A DNA stretch of 6,256 nucleotides from Bacillota bacterium (GCA_023399095.1 JAEWQS010000024.1:1-6256), one strand, 5' to 3'; numbered from the stretch's first letter, positions 1-5,972 are shown. The notes: generated by a model from the letters alone, not told the origin. Numbers and translations: made by a program.

Positions 1-777
1 AATGTCGGCCCTTCATCCACCGAGGATCTTGAATCGCTCATCGAAAACAAACGCAATAGCGGCATTTATCTGAGCGTGCTGGGTTTTGGAACAGGCAACA
101 CCAAGGACAACAAGATGGAAACGCTCGCCGACAAGGGCAACGGCAATTACGCTTACATTGATTCACTGATGGAAGCCAAAAAGGTGCTGGTCAACGAGAT
201 TAGTTCCACATTATTTACAGTCGCCAAGGATGTTAAGGTGCAGGTGGAGTTCAATCCGGACGCGATCAAAGAATACCGCTTGATCGGCTACGACAACCGC
301 GTGATGGCAGCCGAAGATTTCAACAACGACAAAAAAGACGCAGGCGAGATGGGCGCGGGACACTGTGTGACAGCGTTTTATGAGCTGATACCTATGGGTT
401 CCGAAGACAGTTCACAAAGCGTTGACGATCTCGTGTTTCAGGACAATTCGAAACCCTTAAACACGGTCTCGCCAAAAGCCCCGACAGACGATTGGCTGTA
501 TGTCAAATTCCGCTACAAGCAGCCAAGCAGCGATAAGAGCCAGCTTATCACCACGATGGCAGGCGTTAAGAACTATACAAATCATCCCGACAACGATTTT
601 GTGTTTGCCTCAGCCGTCGCGGAGTTCGCCCTTGTGCTCAAAAATTCGGATTATCAAGGCGGCGCCAACCTGCGGGACGTGATAGACCGTGCCAAGGCCT
701 CACGCGGTGTGGATGAAGACGGTTATCGCGCACAGTTTATACAGCTGGCTGAGCTTGCCTATACGTTCTTTCGGTAA
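1..777 (+). CDS. vWA domain protein of the YfbK type, C-terminal part (5' end outside the window)
   Basis: The reading frame is open from base 1 and ends with TAA at 775-777, giving 258 residues of the C-terminal part; the start lies upstream of the window. Residues 1 to about 65 look like the last part of a von Willebrand factor A domain: a GIYLSVLGFGTGN strand and turn, then an ETLADKGNGNYAYIDS segment. From about residue 77 (DVKVQVEFNP, then YRLIGYDNR, GAGH, and CVTAFYELIP) the sequence matches the C-terminal domain that follows vWA in YfbK-like proteins (DUF3520 family). Family members are predicted surface or lipoprotein vWA proteins of unknown function; vWA domains usually bind protein ligands through a metal site, but that site would be upstream of the window. 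The end is intact and is followed by a hairpin. I am confident in the family and make no claim about function. Confidence 0.88.
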   Translation, partial: NVGPSSTEDLESLIENKRNSGIYLSVLGFGTGNTKDNKMETLADKGNGNYAYIDSLMEAKKVLVNEISSTLFTVAKDVKVQVEFNPDAIKEYRLIGYDNRVMAAEDFNNDKKDAGEMGAGHCVTAFYELIPMGSEDSSQSVDDLVFQDNSKPLNTVSPKAPTDDWLYVKFRYKQPSSDKSQLITTMAGVKNYTNHPDNDFVFASAVAEFALVLKNSDYQGGANLRDVIDRAKASRGVDEDGYRAQFIQLAELAYTFFR

Positions 778-798
778 ACATTGACCACTATACCAAAG

Positions 799-830
799 GA
801 GCCCCGCTGCGATTTATCGCAACGGGGCTC
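799..830. terminator. GC-rich hairpin between convergent genes, probable bidirectional terminator
   Basis: The arms GAGCCCCGCTGCGA and TCGCAACGGGGCTC pair over 14 positions with one C-A mismatch around a TTTA loop. The hairpin starts 21 nt after the vWA gene stop and lies downstream of the convergent nitroreductase gene. Neither side has a good U-tract (TTGACTT on +, CTTTGG on -). The position supports a terminator, but the missing U-run lowers confidence in intrinsic termination. Confidence 0.65.
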
Positions 831-943
831 TTGACTTCATCAGCCGTTAAGGTATTCGGATGTAATAATTCTTCTTTTTACATCACCTTATATCCAAGCT
901 CTTGCAGCATATGCATATCGTCTTCCAGCGAAATTCCTGCCAA

Positions 944-1741
944 TTATATGCTAAACACATACTCTGCTGAAATATCGTTCACAGCGTCGATTTCGTAAAC
1001 ACTAACGGCTTCTTTGCCAAACGCGATGGCATAGTGCGTCGCTGCGATCCCCATATCAAGCATTTGCATATCATATCCGAACTTGTTTCCGGCGTAGTTT
1101 GGAAAGCGTTCGATATAAAAATCCGCCGCACCTTGGCCGTTCATAACGATACGCCAGGGTTGTTTGTTGGATGAACTGGGTGCAAGCCGAACAAGCTCAA
1201 GCTTTTCACGAATGGCCGAATCACATATTCTTGTGCCATATTCTCCGGAGAAAAACATCTTGTCAAAATCCAGCCTGCTGTCGGATCCGGCCTGCTGTCG
1301 GATGATATCGTCGGCAAAGTTCTTATTGTCTGACTTATAGCCAACCGGTGAGATGACGGGTACGAACATCTCTCCCGCTGGAGCGATACCAAGCTTTTTC
1401 AAGCTTTTCCGATTAAACGACCCGCCAAGCCAGCATGTGCCAAGATTGTTTTCTTCGAGGAACAGCACCATTTTTTCGAAAACATAGCCGCAGTCGATAA
1501 GAGCTTCTTTTGTGTTCTCGCAGATCACAATCAGAAACGCGGGTGCGTTTTTGATGATACCGTATGTTCCTATCTTTCCGCTCATATCTGTTAGCACAAG
1601 CTGAATGCCGATCTTGTTTTTGAACAACCCGATGCGGTTTTCCTCTTTGCTGATATAGTCTCGAATCAGCCGGCTATCCTTTTCGCTGAGCGCCTGCTTT
1701 AAGTACGTTCTTGTCGATTTTCTTGTATTGATAGATTCCAT
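944..1741 (-). CDS. Nitroreductase-like flavoprotein (TM1586-type nitroreductase family)
   Basis: This 265-residue protein is probably an FMN-dependent cytoplasmic NAD(P)H oxidoreductase; its substrate cannot be read from sequence. It opens with INTRKSTRTY (residues 4-13), the arginine-rich FMN phosphate-binding start of nitroreductases. It has LGTCWLGGSFN near 100-110, the flavin-contact motif LAPSSSNKQPWRIV at 186-199, and DMGIAATHYAIA at 229-240. The two-part layout, with the APSSxNxQPWR motif in the second half, matches the single-chain nitroreductase family (PF14512) rather than the ordinary homodimeric type. I chose the ATG at 1741: it lies 4 nt after GAGGTG, a good Shine-Dalgarno match. 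An in-frame ATG at 1753 overlaps that site and would add only MRCN. The start is 1 nt past the serine hydrolase stop, so translational coupling in one operon is likely. The frame stays open for 21 codons after the stop (see findings). Confidence 0.87.
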   Translation of the reverse strand: MESINTRKSTRTYLKQALSEKDSRLIRDYISKEENRIGLFKNKIGIQLVLTDMSGKIGTYGIIKNAPAFLIVICENTKEALIDCGYVFEKMVLFLEENNLGTCWLGGSFNRKSLKKLGIAPAGEMFVPVISPVGYKSDNKNFADDIIRQQAGSDSRLDFDKMFFSGEYGTRICDSAIREKLELVRLAPSSSNKQPWRIVMNGQGAADFYIERFPNYAGNKFGYDMQMLDMGIAATHYAIAFGKEAVSVYEIDAVNDISAEYVFSI

Positions 1742-1742
1742 G

Positions 1743-2915
1743 TTACACCTCATTAATTCGCATTAGCGTGCTTATAATCTCAATCATCTTTCTCACACTG
1801 CCGTCCGCATAATCGCTTGAGCCAAAGCTCGAAATATATACTGTGTCGGTGCTTTTGTCATAAAACATCTGCGTGCCCAACACACCCATATGGCCGACAT
1901 AGTTTGGATAAGCCCTCATCGTTGGGAAGAACTCACCGAAATGATATTCCATAAACCCGTTGCCGTAGTGAACACCCGTCATGAACTTCTCATCAAAGCT
2001 ATACAGCATATTCAATGTTTCCTCTGAGACGATTTCGTGGTTGTTCAGCGCGCGAATAAAACGGGATAAATTCTTCGCTGTCGATACGATGCCGCCGCCC
2101 GCCCAGTCGATGCTCAGTGATTGGTAGCCCTTTATATTCACGCCCTTAAACCACACATCGGCAATAGGTGTATTGTTATCCTTGGATTGAGAATAGAACA
2201 TCAAGCAGGAGTCATTCATGCCCAGCGGCGAGAATATTTTTTCTTCCAGTATGGCGTCGAACGTTTTTTTCGACACGCTTTCGATGATTAATCCGAGCAA
2301 GATGTATCCCGTGTCCGAGTAGTGATACTTGCTGCCTGGCATTCCGACGCATTTCTGATAGTCTTTCGAGAACGCGATTAACTCTTGCGGCGTCCATATT
2401 TTTTCAGTATCCTCCAGTACCCAATCTTTCATCGGCTTCGTACCGTGTACCTCATCGTCAAAATAATCGGCGATGCCGCTCGTATGATTGAGAAGCTGTT
2501 TGACGGTGACCTCGCAACGATAATCCACACCTGCGTACACAAACAACCCTTCCAGTATGTTTTCGTCCAAATATAATGTAATCTTATCGTCTAGAGATAG
2601 TTTGTATTCGTCCATCAGGCAGCCGATCAGTGTCGCCGTAAACGCTTTGCCAATGCTGGCGATATGAAATGGCTGATCAGGTTTAACAGGAGCGCCATTC
2701 AGTTGTCCGGCGGTAAACACCTCTGATACACCATATCTGTGCGAATCGACGTACACTATTGCATTGGTCACATTGCTTTTGCCGATTGTTTTATCCACCG
2801 TATTTTGAATACTTACCAGAGCTTGGGCTTTCGTTAACGGCGTTGACCTAAAAAAAGTCAGCAATGCGAAAACAAGTACTACCGCGATCACGACGCCCAA
2901 TACAATCCACAACAT
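1743..2915 (-). CDS. Membrane-anchored serine hydrolase, class C beta-lactamase / penicillin-binding fold
   Basis: This 390-residue protein begins with one hydrophobic segment (residues 2-22, WIVLGVVIAVVLVFALLTFF) and no clear cleavage site, so it is probably an N-terminally anchored enzyme facing outside. The beta-lactamase family (PF00144) fold follows. The catalytic SxxK motif is S87-I-G-K90 in HIASIGKAFTATL, LLNHTSGIADYF is at 141-152, the YxN position is Y199-S-D201 (Asp in place of Asn, as in many family members), and the third motif is H342-M-G344 in VGHMGVLG. Known members are D-Ala-D-Ala carboxypeptidases, esterases, peptidases and class C beta-lactamases, so substrate and any link to drug resistance cannot be inferred. 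The start is supported by AAAGGAGG at 2928-2935, with a rather long 12-nt spacer. It is the first gene of an operon with the nitroreductase, divergent from a PadR regulator. Confidence 0.9.
   Translation of the reverse strand: MLWIVLGVVIAVVLVFALLTFFRSTPLTKAQALVSIQNTVDKTIGKSNVTNAIVYVDSHRYGVSEVFTAGQLNGAPVKPDQPFHIASIGKAFTATLIGCLMDEYKLSLDDKITLYLDENILEGLFVYAGVDYRCEVTVKQLLNHTSGIADYFDDEVHGTKPMKDWVLEDTEKIWTPQELIAFSKDYQKCVGMPGSKYHYSDTGYILLGLIIESVSKKTFDAILEEKIFSPLGMNDSCLMFYSQSKDNNTPIADVWFKGVNIKGYQSLSIDWAGGGIVSTAKNLSRFIRALNNHEIVSEETLNMLYSFDEKFMTGVHYGNGFMEYHFGEFFPTMRAYPNYVGHMGVLGTQMFYDKSTDTVYISSFGSSDYADGSVRKMIEIISTLMRINEV
1746..1751 (-). promoter_or_regulatory. Ribosome binding site GAGGTG of the nitroreductase gene
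   Basis: GAGGTG lies inside the last two sense codons (Glu-Val) of the upstream serine hydrolase and is followed by its TAA stop, one base, and the ATG at 1741. This decides the start over the ATG at 1753 and indicates that the ribosome finishing the first gene is well placed to start the second. Confidence 0.7.
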
Positions 2916-2935
2916 TCTTTTTAAGTTCCTCCTTT

Positions 2936-2965
2936 ATTACTTATTGTAATATTGCTAATAGTAAT
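2936..2965. promoter_or_regulatory. Imperfect 30-bp palindrome over the hydrolase promoter, candidate PadR operator
   Basis: The two 15-nt halves agree at 11 of 15 symmetric positions, with perfect ATTACT...AGTAAT ends and an ATTG/CAAT-like centre. The palindrome covers the -10 box (2958-2963) and the predicted transcription start (about 2951) of the leftward hydrolase promoter, and ends against its ribosome binding site. A repressor bound here would block the operon. Assignment to the adjacent PadR protein is inference from position. Confidence 0.5.
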
Positions 2966-2986
2966 TTATGTTTGTCATTTTGTCAA
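2958..2986 (-). promoter_or_regulatory. Sigma-A promoter of the serine hydrolase-nitroreductase operon
   Basis: On the minus strand a perfect -35 TTGACA (2981-2986) is followed by a 17-nt spacer and the -10 TACTAT (2958-2963). The predicted start is near 2951, giving a leader of about 36 nt before the ATG at 2915. Its spacer contains the -35 box of the divergent padR promoter, so RNA polymerase probably cannot occupy both at once. Confidence 0.75.
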
Positions 2987-3000
2987 TTGTAATGTATAAT
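2972..3000 (+). promoter_or_regulatory. Sigma-A promoter of the PadR-family gene
   Basis: TTGTCA (2972-2977), a 17-nt spacer and a perfect TATAAT (2995-3000) give a near-consensus promoter. The predicted start is near 3007, leaving a leader of about 31 nt before the ATG at 3038. Confidence 0.78.
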
Positions 3001-3014
3001 TCTTTTTATATTAC
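2989..3014. promoter_or_regulatory. Second imperfect inverted repeat over the padR promoter, candidate operator
   Basis: GTAATGTATA (2989-2998) and TATATTAC (3007-3014) form an inverted repeat with one extra G in the left arm. It overlaps the padR -10 box and start point and uses the same GTAAT/ATTAC half-sites as the palindrome at 2936-2965. This fits autoregulation, but the region is AT-rich, so chance symmetry remains possible. Confidence 0.4.
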
Positions 3015-3037
3015 GAATCGAAATATGCGAGGGTATT

Positions 3038-3562
3038 ATGGAACATATAGTATTAGGGTTGCTGATGCTAAAAAGCATGACCATATATGAGCTGAACTCG
3101 AACTTTTGCAAAGGGCTTACGATGATATATGCCGCGAGCTACGGCAATTTGCAGTATGCGGTGAAAAAGTTGTTAGAAAAAAACATGATCTACTTTAAGG
3201 AAGCCGTTGAAAACTCGCGTAACAAGAAGATCTATTACATCAACCCGAAAGGTGTGGAGAATTTCTATGAGTGGATGCGTCAAGACGTGTCTTCCAAGAA
3301 TATTGAATCGTTGATGCTCGCCAAACTCTACTTTCTCGGCCTTGTTAAAGAGACCGCACAAAAGGAACTCATAATAGACAACCTTGCCCAAGCTGTTAGA
3401 GAGTATTTAGCGGAGCTTCAGGCGGTAAAGCAAACGAACTCTCTCGCTGATGTACCAAGAGCCTTTCAAGACATCGCAAAATACCAATTGTTTACCATAG
3501 ATTACGGCATAGGTGTGTGCGAGTATGCAAACCGCTGGCTGGATGACGCGCGGAAACTGTAA
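3038..3562 (+). CDS. PadR-family transcriptional regulator
   Basis: This 174-residue protein is a winged helix-turn-helix DNA-binding regulator. Residues 1-80 match the PadR N-terminal domain (PF03551): IVLGLLMLKSMTIYELN, then ASYGNLQYAVKKLLEKNMIYF in the recognition-helix region, then the wing segment KKIYYINPKGVENFYEWM. Residues about 85-172 (ESLMLAKLYFLG... to YANRWL) match the alpha-helical C-terminal dimerisation domain found in the Vir_act_alpha_C group (PF10400). Its length is usual for the two-domain subfamily. The start follows GAGGG at 3029-3033 with a short 4-nt gap. PadR proteins are generally repressors released by a small ligand or drug and are often transcribed divergently from their targets. 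Here the neighbour is the hydrolase-nitroreductase operon, so local control plus autoregulation is the natural inference. The ligand is unknown. Confidence 0.9.
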   Translation: MEHIVLGLLMLKSMTIYELNSNFCKGLTMIYAASYGNLQYAVKKLLEKNMIYFKEAVENSRNKKIYYINPKGVENFYEWMRQDVSSKNIESLMLAKLYFLGLVKETAQKELIIDNLAQAVREYLAELQAVKQTNSLADVPRAFQDIAKYQLFTIDYGIGVCEYANRWLDDARKL

Positions 3563-3794
3563 AATACAAAACCCATCATGAGCATAATGCAAACCTCTGA
3601 AGCGATCATCTTATCAAAGAAGGCGTTCTCCGACTGTTGTCGGCTTATCATGTATTCTTTGTTTACATATTGAAGAGGAGAATCCCGTTTCCTTCAGTCT
3701 AATGACCAACGCCCCGCTTCACCAAAAAACAGGGCGTTTTCAAATAAAAGACCGTGGTCATTCATGTCTTGTTCATCTGCACTTATATTTACTC
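3563..3794. other. Intergenic stretch between convergent padR and LysM-CAP genes
   Basis: I see no convincing gene in these 232 bases. There is a small hairpin CCGAC-TGTT-GTCGG (3630-3643), the nested inverted repeat described separately (3701-3762), and a 31-codon ORF (3578-3673) without a ribosome binding site whose peptide faintly recalls the start of RecO (see findings). Confidence 0.6.
3701..3762. terminator. Nested inverted repeat between convergent genes, probable terminator
   Basis: An outer perfect 8-bp repeat AATGACCA (3701-3708) / TGGTCATT (3755-3762) encloses an inner stem AACGCCC (3708-3714) / GGGCGTT (3732-3738). The inner right arm runs into TT, so GGGCGTTTTC ends like a terminator for rightward padR transcription. 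The inner loop is long (17 nt). On the minus strand there is no T-run after the stem, so termination of the LysM-CAP gene here is less certain. Confidence 0.5.
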
Positions 3795-4589
3795 TCAGTA
3801 TGGATTCATAAACATCTGTGTCCAATAAAGCGTGCCGCTTGCCGTTTTGGCGACACCGACGCCGATCTGTGTGTATGCCTGAGACAAAATGTTGGCCTTG
3901 TGCCCTGACGAATTCATCCATGTGTTCATGACTTCGGAAGCCGTTTTCTGCCCGTAAGCAATATTCTCTCCGCCTGCGCTGAACTTGAGGCCAAAGCTTT
4001 GCATCATGTCAAACGGCGAGCCGTATGTGGGCGATGTGTGCGAGAAGTATTTCTTATCGATCATGTCCTGACTCTTAAAGCGCGCCACACGGCTGAGCTC
4101 CGTGTTGAGCTTGAGCAAAGGAAGCCCCCTGTTTGAGCGTTCCTTGTTGACCAGTTCAAACACCTGCCGCTCGTGGCTGGCGAGAGATTGTGTGTCGGGT
4201 ATCGTGATCTTCTGTCCTACATAGATCATGCCTATGTTTGTGATATTGGGGTTGGCTTTCTTGAGTTCATCGACGCTGATTTCAAATTTCTTCGCAATGC
4301 CCCAGAACGTGTCGCCGCGCTGCACCGTATAGCTCACTGACTTTGTGGTTGGGATGGTAAGCTGCTGCCCCACGTAAATGAGCGATGCGTTTTTGACAGA
4401 TGGATTCGCCGCGAGCAGGTCGCTCAATGTCACGTTATTTGCATTGGCGATTTTTGTGAGCGTATCGCCGGATCTGACCGTGTATGTGCTCGCCGCGAGC
4501 GTCAGCGTGGCCGTCAGCATACACAGTGCCAGTGTGAGAATCGCAATTTTTTTAAGCAGTTTTTTCATATCATAGCTTGTATGATACAT
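3795..4589 (-). CDS. Secreted LysM-LysM-CAP domain protein (YkwD/SCP-like)
   Basis: This 264-residue exported protein starts with a lysine-rich, hydrophobic signal peptide (KKLLKKIAILTLALCMLTATLTLAA, residues 9-33, probable cleavage near A33). Two LysM domains follow (about 36-80, YTVRSGDTLTKIA to VGQQLTIP; about 87-131, YTVQRGDTFWGIA to VGQKITIP); these bind peptidoglycan or chitin-like glycans. A CAP domain (about 138-264, PF00188) carries the usual H184, the GENIA motif with E208, H230 in WMNSSGHKANIL, and YWTQMF near the end. LysM-CAP proteins are common in Clostridia and Bacilli, some linked to spores or the cell wall; the biochemical role of bacterial CAP domains is not settled. The start at 4589 follows AAAGGAG (4604-4610) at a long 14 nt; the ATG at 4568 gives a more typical signal peptide but lies further away. 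An IS110 element lies just upstream, so the original promoter has probably been displaced. Confidence 0.9.
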   Translation of the reverse strand: MYHTSYDMKKLLKKIAILTLALCMLTATLTLAASTYTVRSGDTLTKIANANNVTLSDLLAANPSVKNASLIYVGQQLTIPTTKSVSYTVQRGDTFWGIAKKFEISVDELKKANPNITNIGMIYVGQKITIPDTQSLASHERQVFELVNKERSNRGLPLLKLNTELSRVARFKSQDMIDKKYFSHTSPTYGSPFDMMQSFGLKFSAGGENIAYGQKTASEVMNTWMNSSGHKANILSQAYTQIGVGVAKTASGTLYWTQMFMNPY

Positions 4590-4610
4590 TACAGTACCAT
4601 ACGCTCCTTT
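4589..4610 (-). promoter_or_regulatory. Ribosome binding site with a four-codon overlapping leader ORF ahead of the LysM-CAP gene
   Basis: AAAGGAG (4604-4610) is followed after 3 nt by ATG GTA CTG TAA (4600-4589). The stop shares its last A with the ATG of the LysM-CAP frame (TAATG). The site is 14 nt from the 4589 start, longer than usual. Either initiation at 4589 is inefficient, or the mini-ORF couples to it, or the ATG at 4568 is also used. The layout is seen directly; the function is guesswork. Confidence 0.4.
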
Positions 4611-4632
4611 CGTTTAGTTGGTACAATCTACT

Positions 4633-4786
4633 TAGACACTGTGGACTCTTTATATGATTCTGTAGCCTCGACTACTCAAAGGAGTGTATTGCCACAGTAC
4701 TGTCTACATCTTTTATAGCTGGATGAGCTCCGAGCTCTTATCTCAGGCAAGTCTAGGAGGGCAGAACTAAGTGGATATCACAGTGT
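4633..4786 (+). ncRNA. Candidate bridge RNA of the IS110 element
   Basis: Two consecutive structures are visible. The first (4633-4706) has an outer stem TAGAC/GTCTA and ACTGTGG/CCACAGT separated by a 3-nt bulge, an inner stem ACTC/GAGT plus TTT/AAA, and an apical hairpin GTAG-CCTCGA-CTAC (4662-4675). The second hairpin (4722-4742) is GAT-GAGC-TCCGA-GCTC-TT-ATC. By analogy with the IS621 bridge RNA these would be the target-binding and donor-binding loops. The putative guides are 4652-4661 and 4676-4684 (target) and 4715-4722 and 4767-4776 (donor). The left donor guide is identical to 8 nt near the element's right end. Transcript ends are not known. The last bases (CACAGTGT, 4779-4786) can also pair with ACACTGTG at 4636-4643, an alternative fold. 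The family context is sound; the detailed fold was made by eye. Confidence 0.55.
4649..4679 (-). promoter_or_regulatory. Weak candidate outward promoter from the IS110 left end toward the LysM-CAP gene
   Basis: On the minus strand, TTGAGT (4674-4679) and TATAAA (4649-4654) are separated by 19 nt. The -10 matches 5 of 6 consensus positions and the -35 matches 4 of 6, but the spacer is longer than ideal. Its start would fall near 4642, about 50 nt upstream of the LysM-CAP start. It overlaps the putative target-binding loop, so the match may be fortuitous. Confidence 0.25.
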
Positions 4787-4811
4787 ACTATTACAATCGG
4801 AGGTACCGCTT

Positions 4812-5972
4812 ATGTTCTACGTTGGCATAGACATTGCCAAACAATCGCACGTTGCCGCAATCCTATCCGCTGATGGCGAAATCATCACGGAACCATTCTC
4901 ATTTTCCAATGATTCCAAAGGCTTCAACCATCTTCTTTCCAAATTATCTCCTTATGAGAATTCCGTATTGATTGGCATGGAATCCACCTCTCACTACGGG
5001 GATAATCTCGTCTGCTTCCTGTTCCGCAGAGGTTATAGGGTTTGCGTCATTAACCCCATTCAGACCGCCAGCCTTAGAAAGAACAGAATTAGAAAAACCA
5101 AAACCGACAAGGTTGATTCGTTCGTCATTGCCAAGGCATTAATGCTGGACAACTACAGGTGCATTTGCGAAAGGGATATTGATACCCTTACCTTAAAGCA
5201 GCTTTGCCGAGCCCGCAAAAACCTGATGAAATCCAGAAGCAGATGCAAGATTCAGCTTGTTGCCTATATGGACCAGTTGTTCCCGGAGTTTCAATATTTC
5301 TTTTCCTCTGGCATCCACCTTCGTACTTCTTATGCTATTTTAAAGCTGCATTCGTCTCCCGGCGAGATTGCCGCCCTGCATCTGACCAAGCTCACACATC
5401 TTTTATCCAAAAACTCTCATGGTCACTTTGGTAAGCCGCAGGCCATTGCTCTTCGCGAGCTTGCGGCGCGTTCTGTTGGTTCCGGCGGAAGAGCCCTCCA
5501 AATACCAGTGTCACAGTGCATTGCCAGCATTGAGCACTACGATGCGCAGATTGCTGAGATCGATGTTGCCATCACTGATATCATGGAACGCCTACACTCG
5601 GTCATTATGACCATCCCGGGTATCGGTACCATCAACGGCGCTATGATCCTTGGGGAGATTGGCGATGTCCACCGTTTCGGTTCCCCGCATAAGCTGCTTG
5701 CCTATGCTGGTCTTGACCCTACCGTCAACCAGTCCGGCAACTTCCGGGCGAAGCATACTAAAATGTCTAAGCGTGGTTCCAAGGTTCTACGCCATGGGCT
5801 CATGAACGCTGCTTTCAACGTCGTTCAGAACACCAGGACTTTTCGCCAATACTATGATGCTAAGCGGGCACAGGGCCGACTTCACTACAATGCTCTCGGC
5901 CATGTTGCTGGCAAGCTGGTCAGAGTCGTCTTCAAAATGCTTACGGAGGAAGTTGCGTTCGCATTAGACTGA
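4812..5972 (+). CDS. IS110-family transposase (DEDD recombinase)
   Basis: This 386-residue protein is an IS110 recombinase, which moves DNA with a RuvC-like DEDD domain and a C-terminal serine-bearing domain, guided by a bridge RNA in characterised members. The N-terminal domain (PF01548, about 1-160) shows D7 in YVGIDIAK, E57 in IGMESTSHYG, and D99 and D102 in KTKTDKVDS, the full acidic tetrad. After a helical linker, the C-terminal domain (Transposase_20, PF02371, about 262-350) begins at IPGIGTINGAMILGEIGD and contains LLAYAGLDPTVNQSGNF, with S308 the likely catalytic serine, then SKRGSKVLRHGL. The length and motifs are complete, so the enzyme is probably functional. The start has a strong CGGAGG site (4798-4803) 8 nt upstream. 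The stop is followed by about 105 nt of right end. The gene is divergent from the LysM-CAP gene. Confidence 0.95.
   Translation: MFYVGIDIAKQSHVAAILSADGEIITEPFSFSNDSKGFNHLLSKLSPYENSVLIGMESTSHYGDNLVCFLFRRGYRVCVINPIQTASLRKNRIRKTKTDKVDSFVIAKALMLDNYRCICERDIDTLTLKQLCRARKNLMKSRSRCKIQLVAYMDQLFPEFQYFFSSGIHLRTSYAILKLHSSPGEIAALHLTKLTHLLSKNSHGHFGKPQAIALRELAARSVGSGGRALQIPVSQCIASIEHYDAQIAEIDVAITDIMERLHSVIMTIPGIGTINGAMILGEIGDVHRFGSPHKLLAYAGLDPTVNQSGNFRAKHTKMSKRGSKVLRHGLMNAAFNVVQNTRTFRQYYDAKRAQGRLHYNALGHVAGKLVRVVFKMLTEEVAFALD

Noticed and set aside
1741..1753. Upstream ATG at 1753 as the nitroreductase start
   Set aside because: It overlaps the GAGGTG ribosome binding site and the end of the hydrolase gene, and the added MRCN does not resemble family N-termini; 1741 fits better.
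2212..2576. Open frames of about 60 codons within the serine hydrolase gene on both strands
   Set aside because: They are shadows of a clearly recognised coding gene and have no family resemblance or own start signals.
4622..4627. TACAAT as the -10 box of a promoter in the integrated state
   Set aside because: No -35 box lies 16-18 nt upstream in the present sequence; it would only work in a circularised element under one model of the ends.
4622..4628. Direct repeat TACAATC at 4622-4628 and 4792-4798 as a target-site duplication
   Set aside because: The second copy lies before the transposase ribosome binding site, inside the element, and IS110 elements normally make no target duplication.
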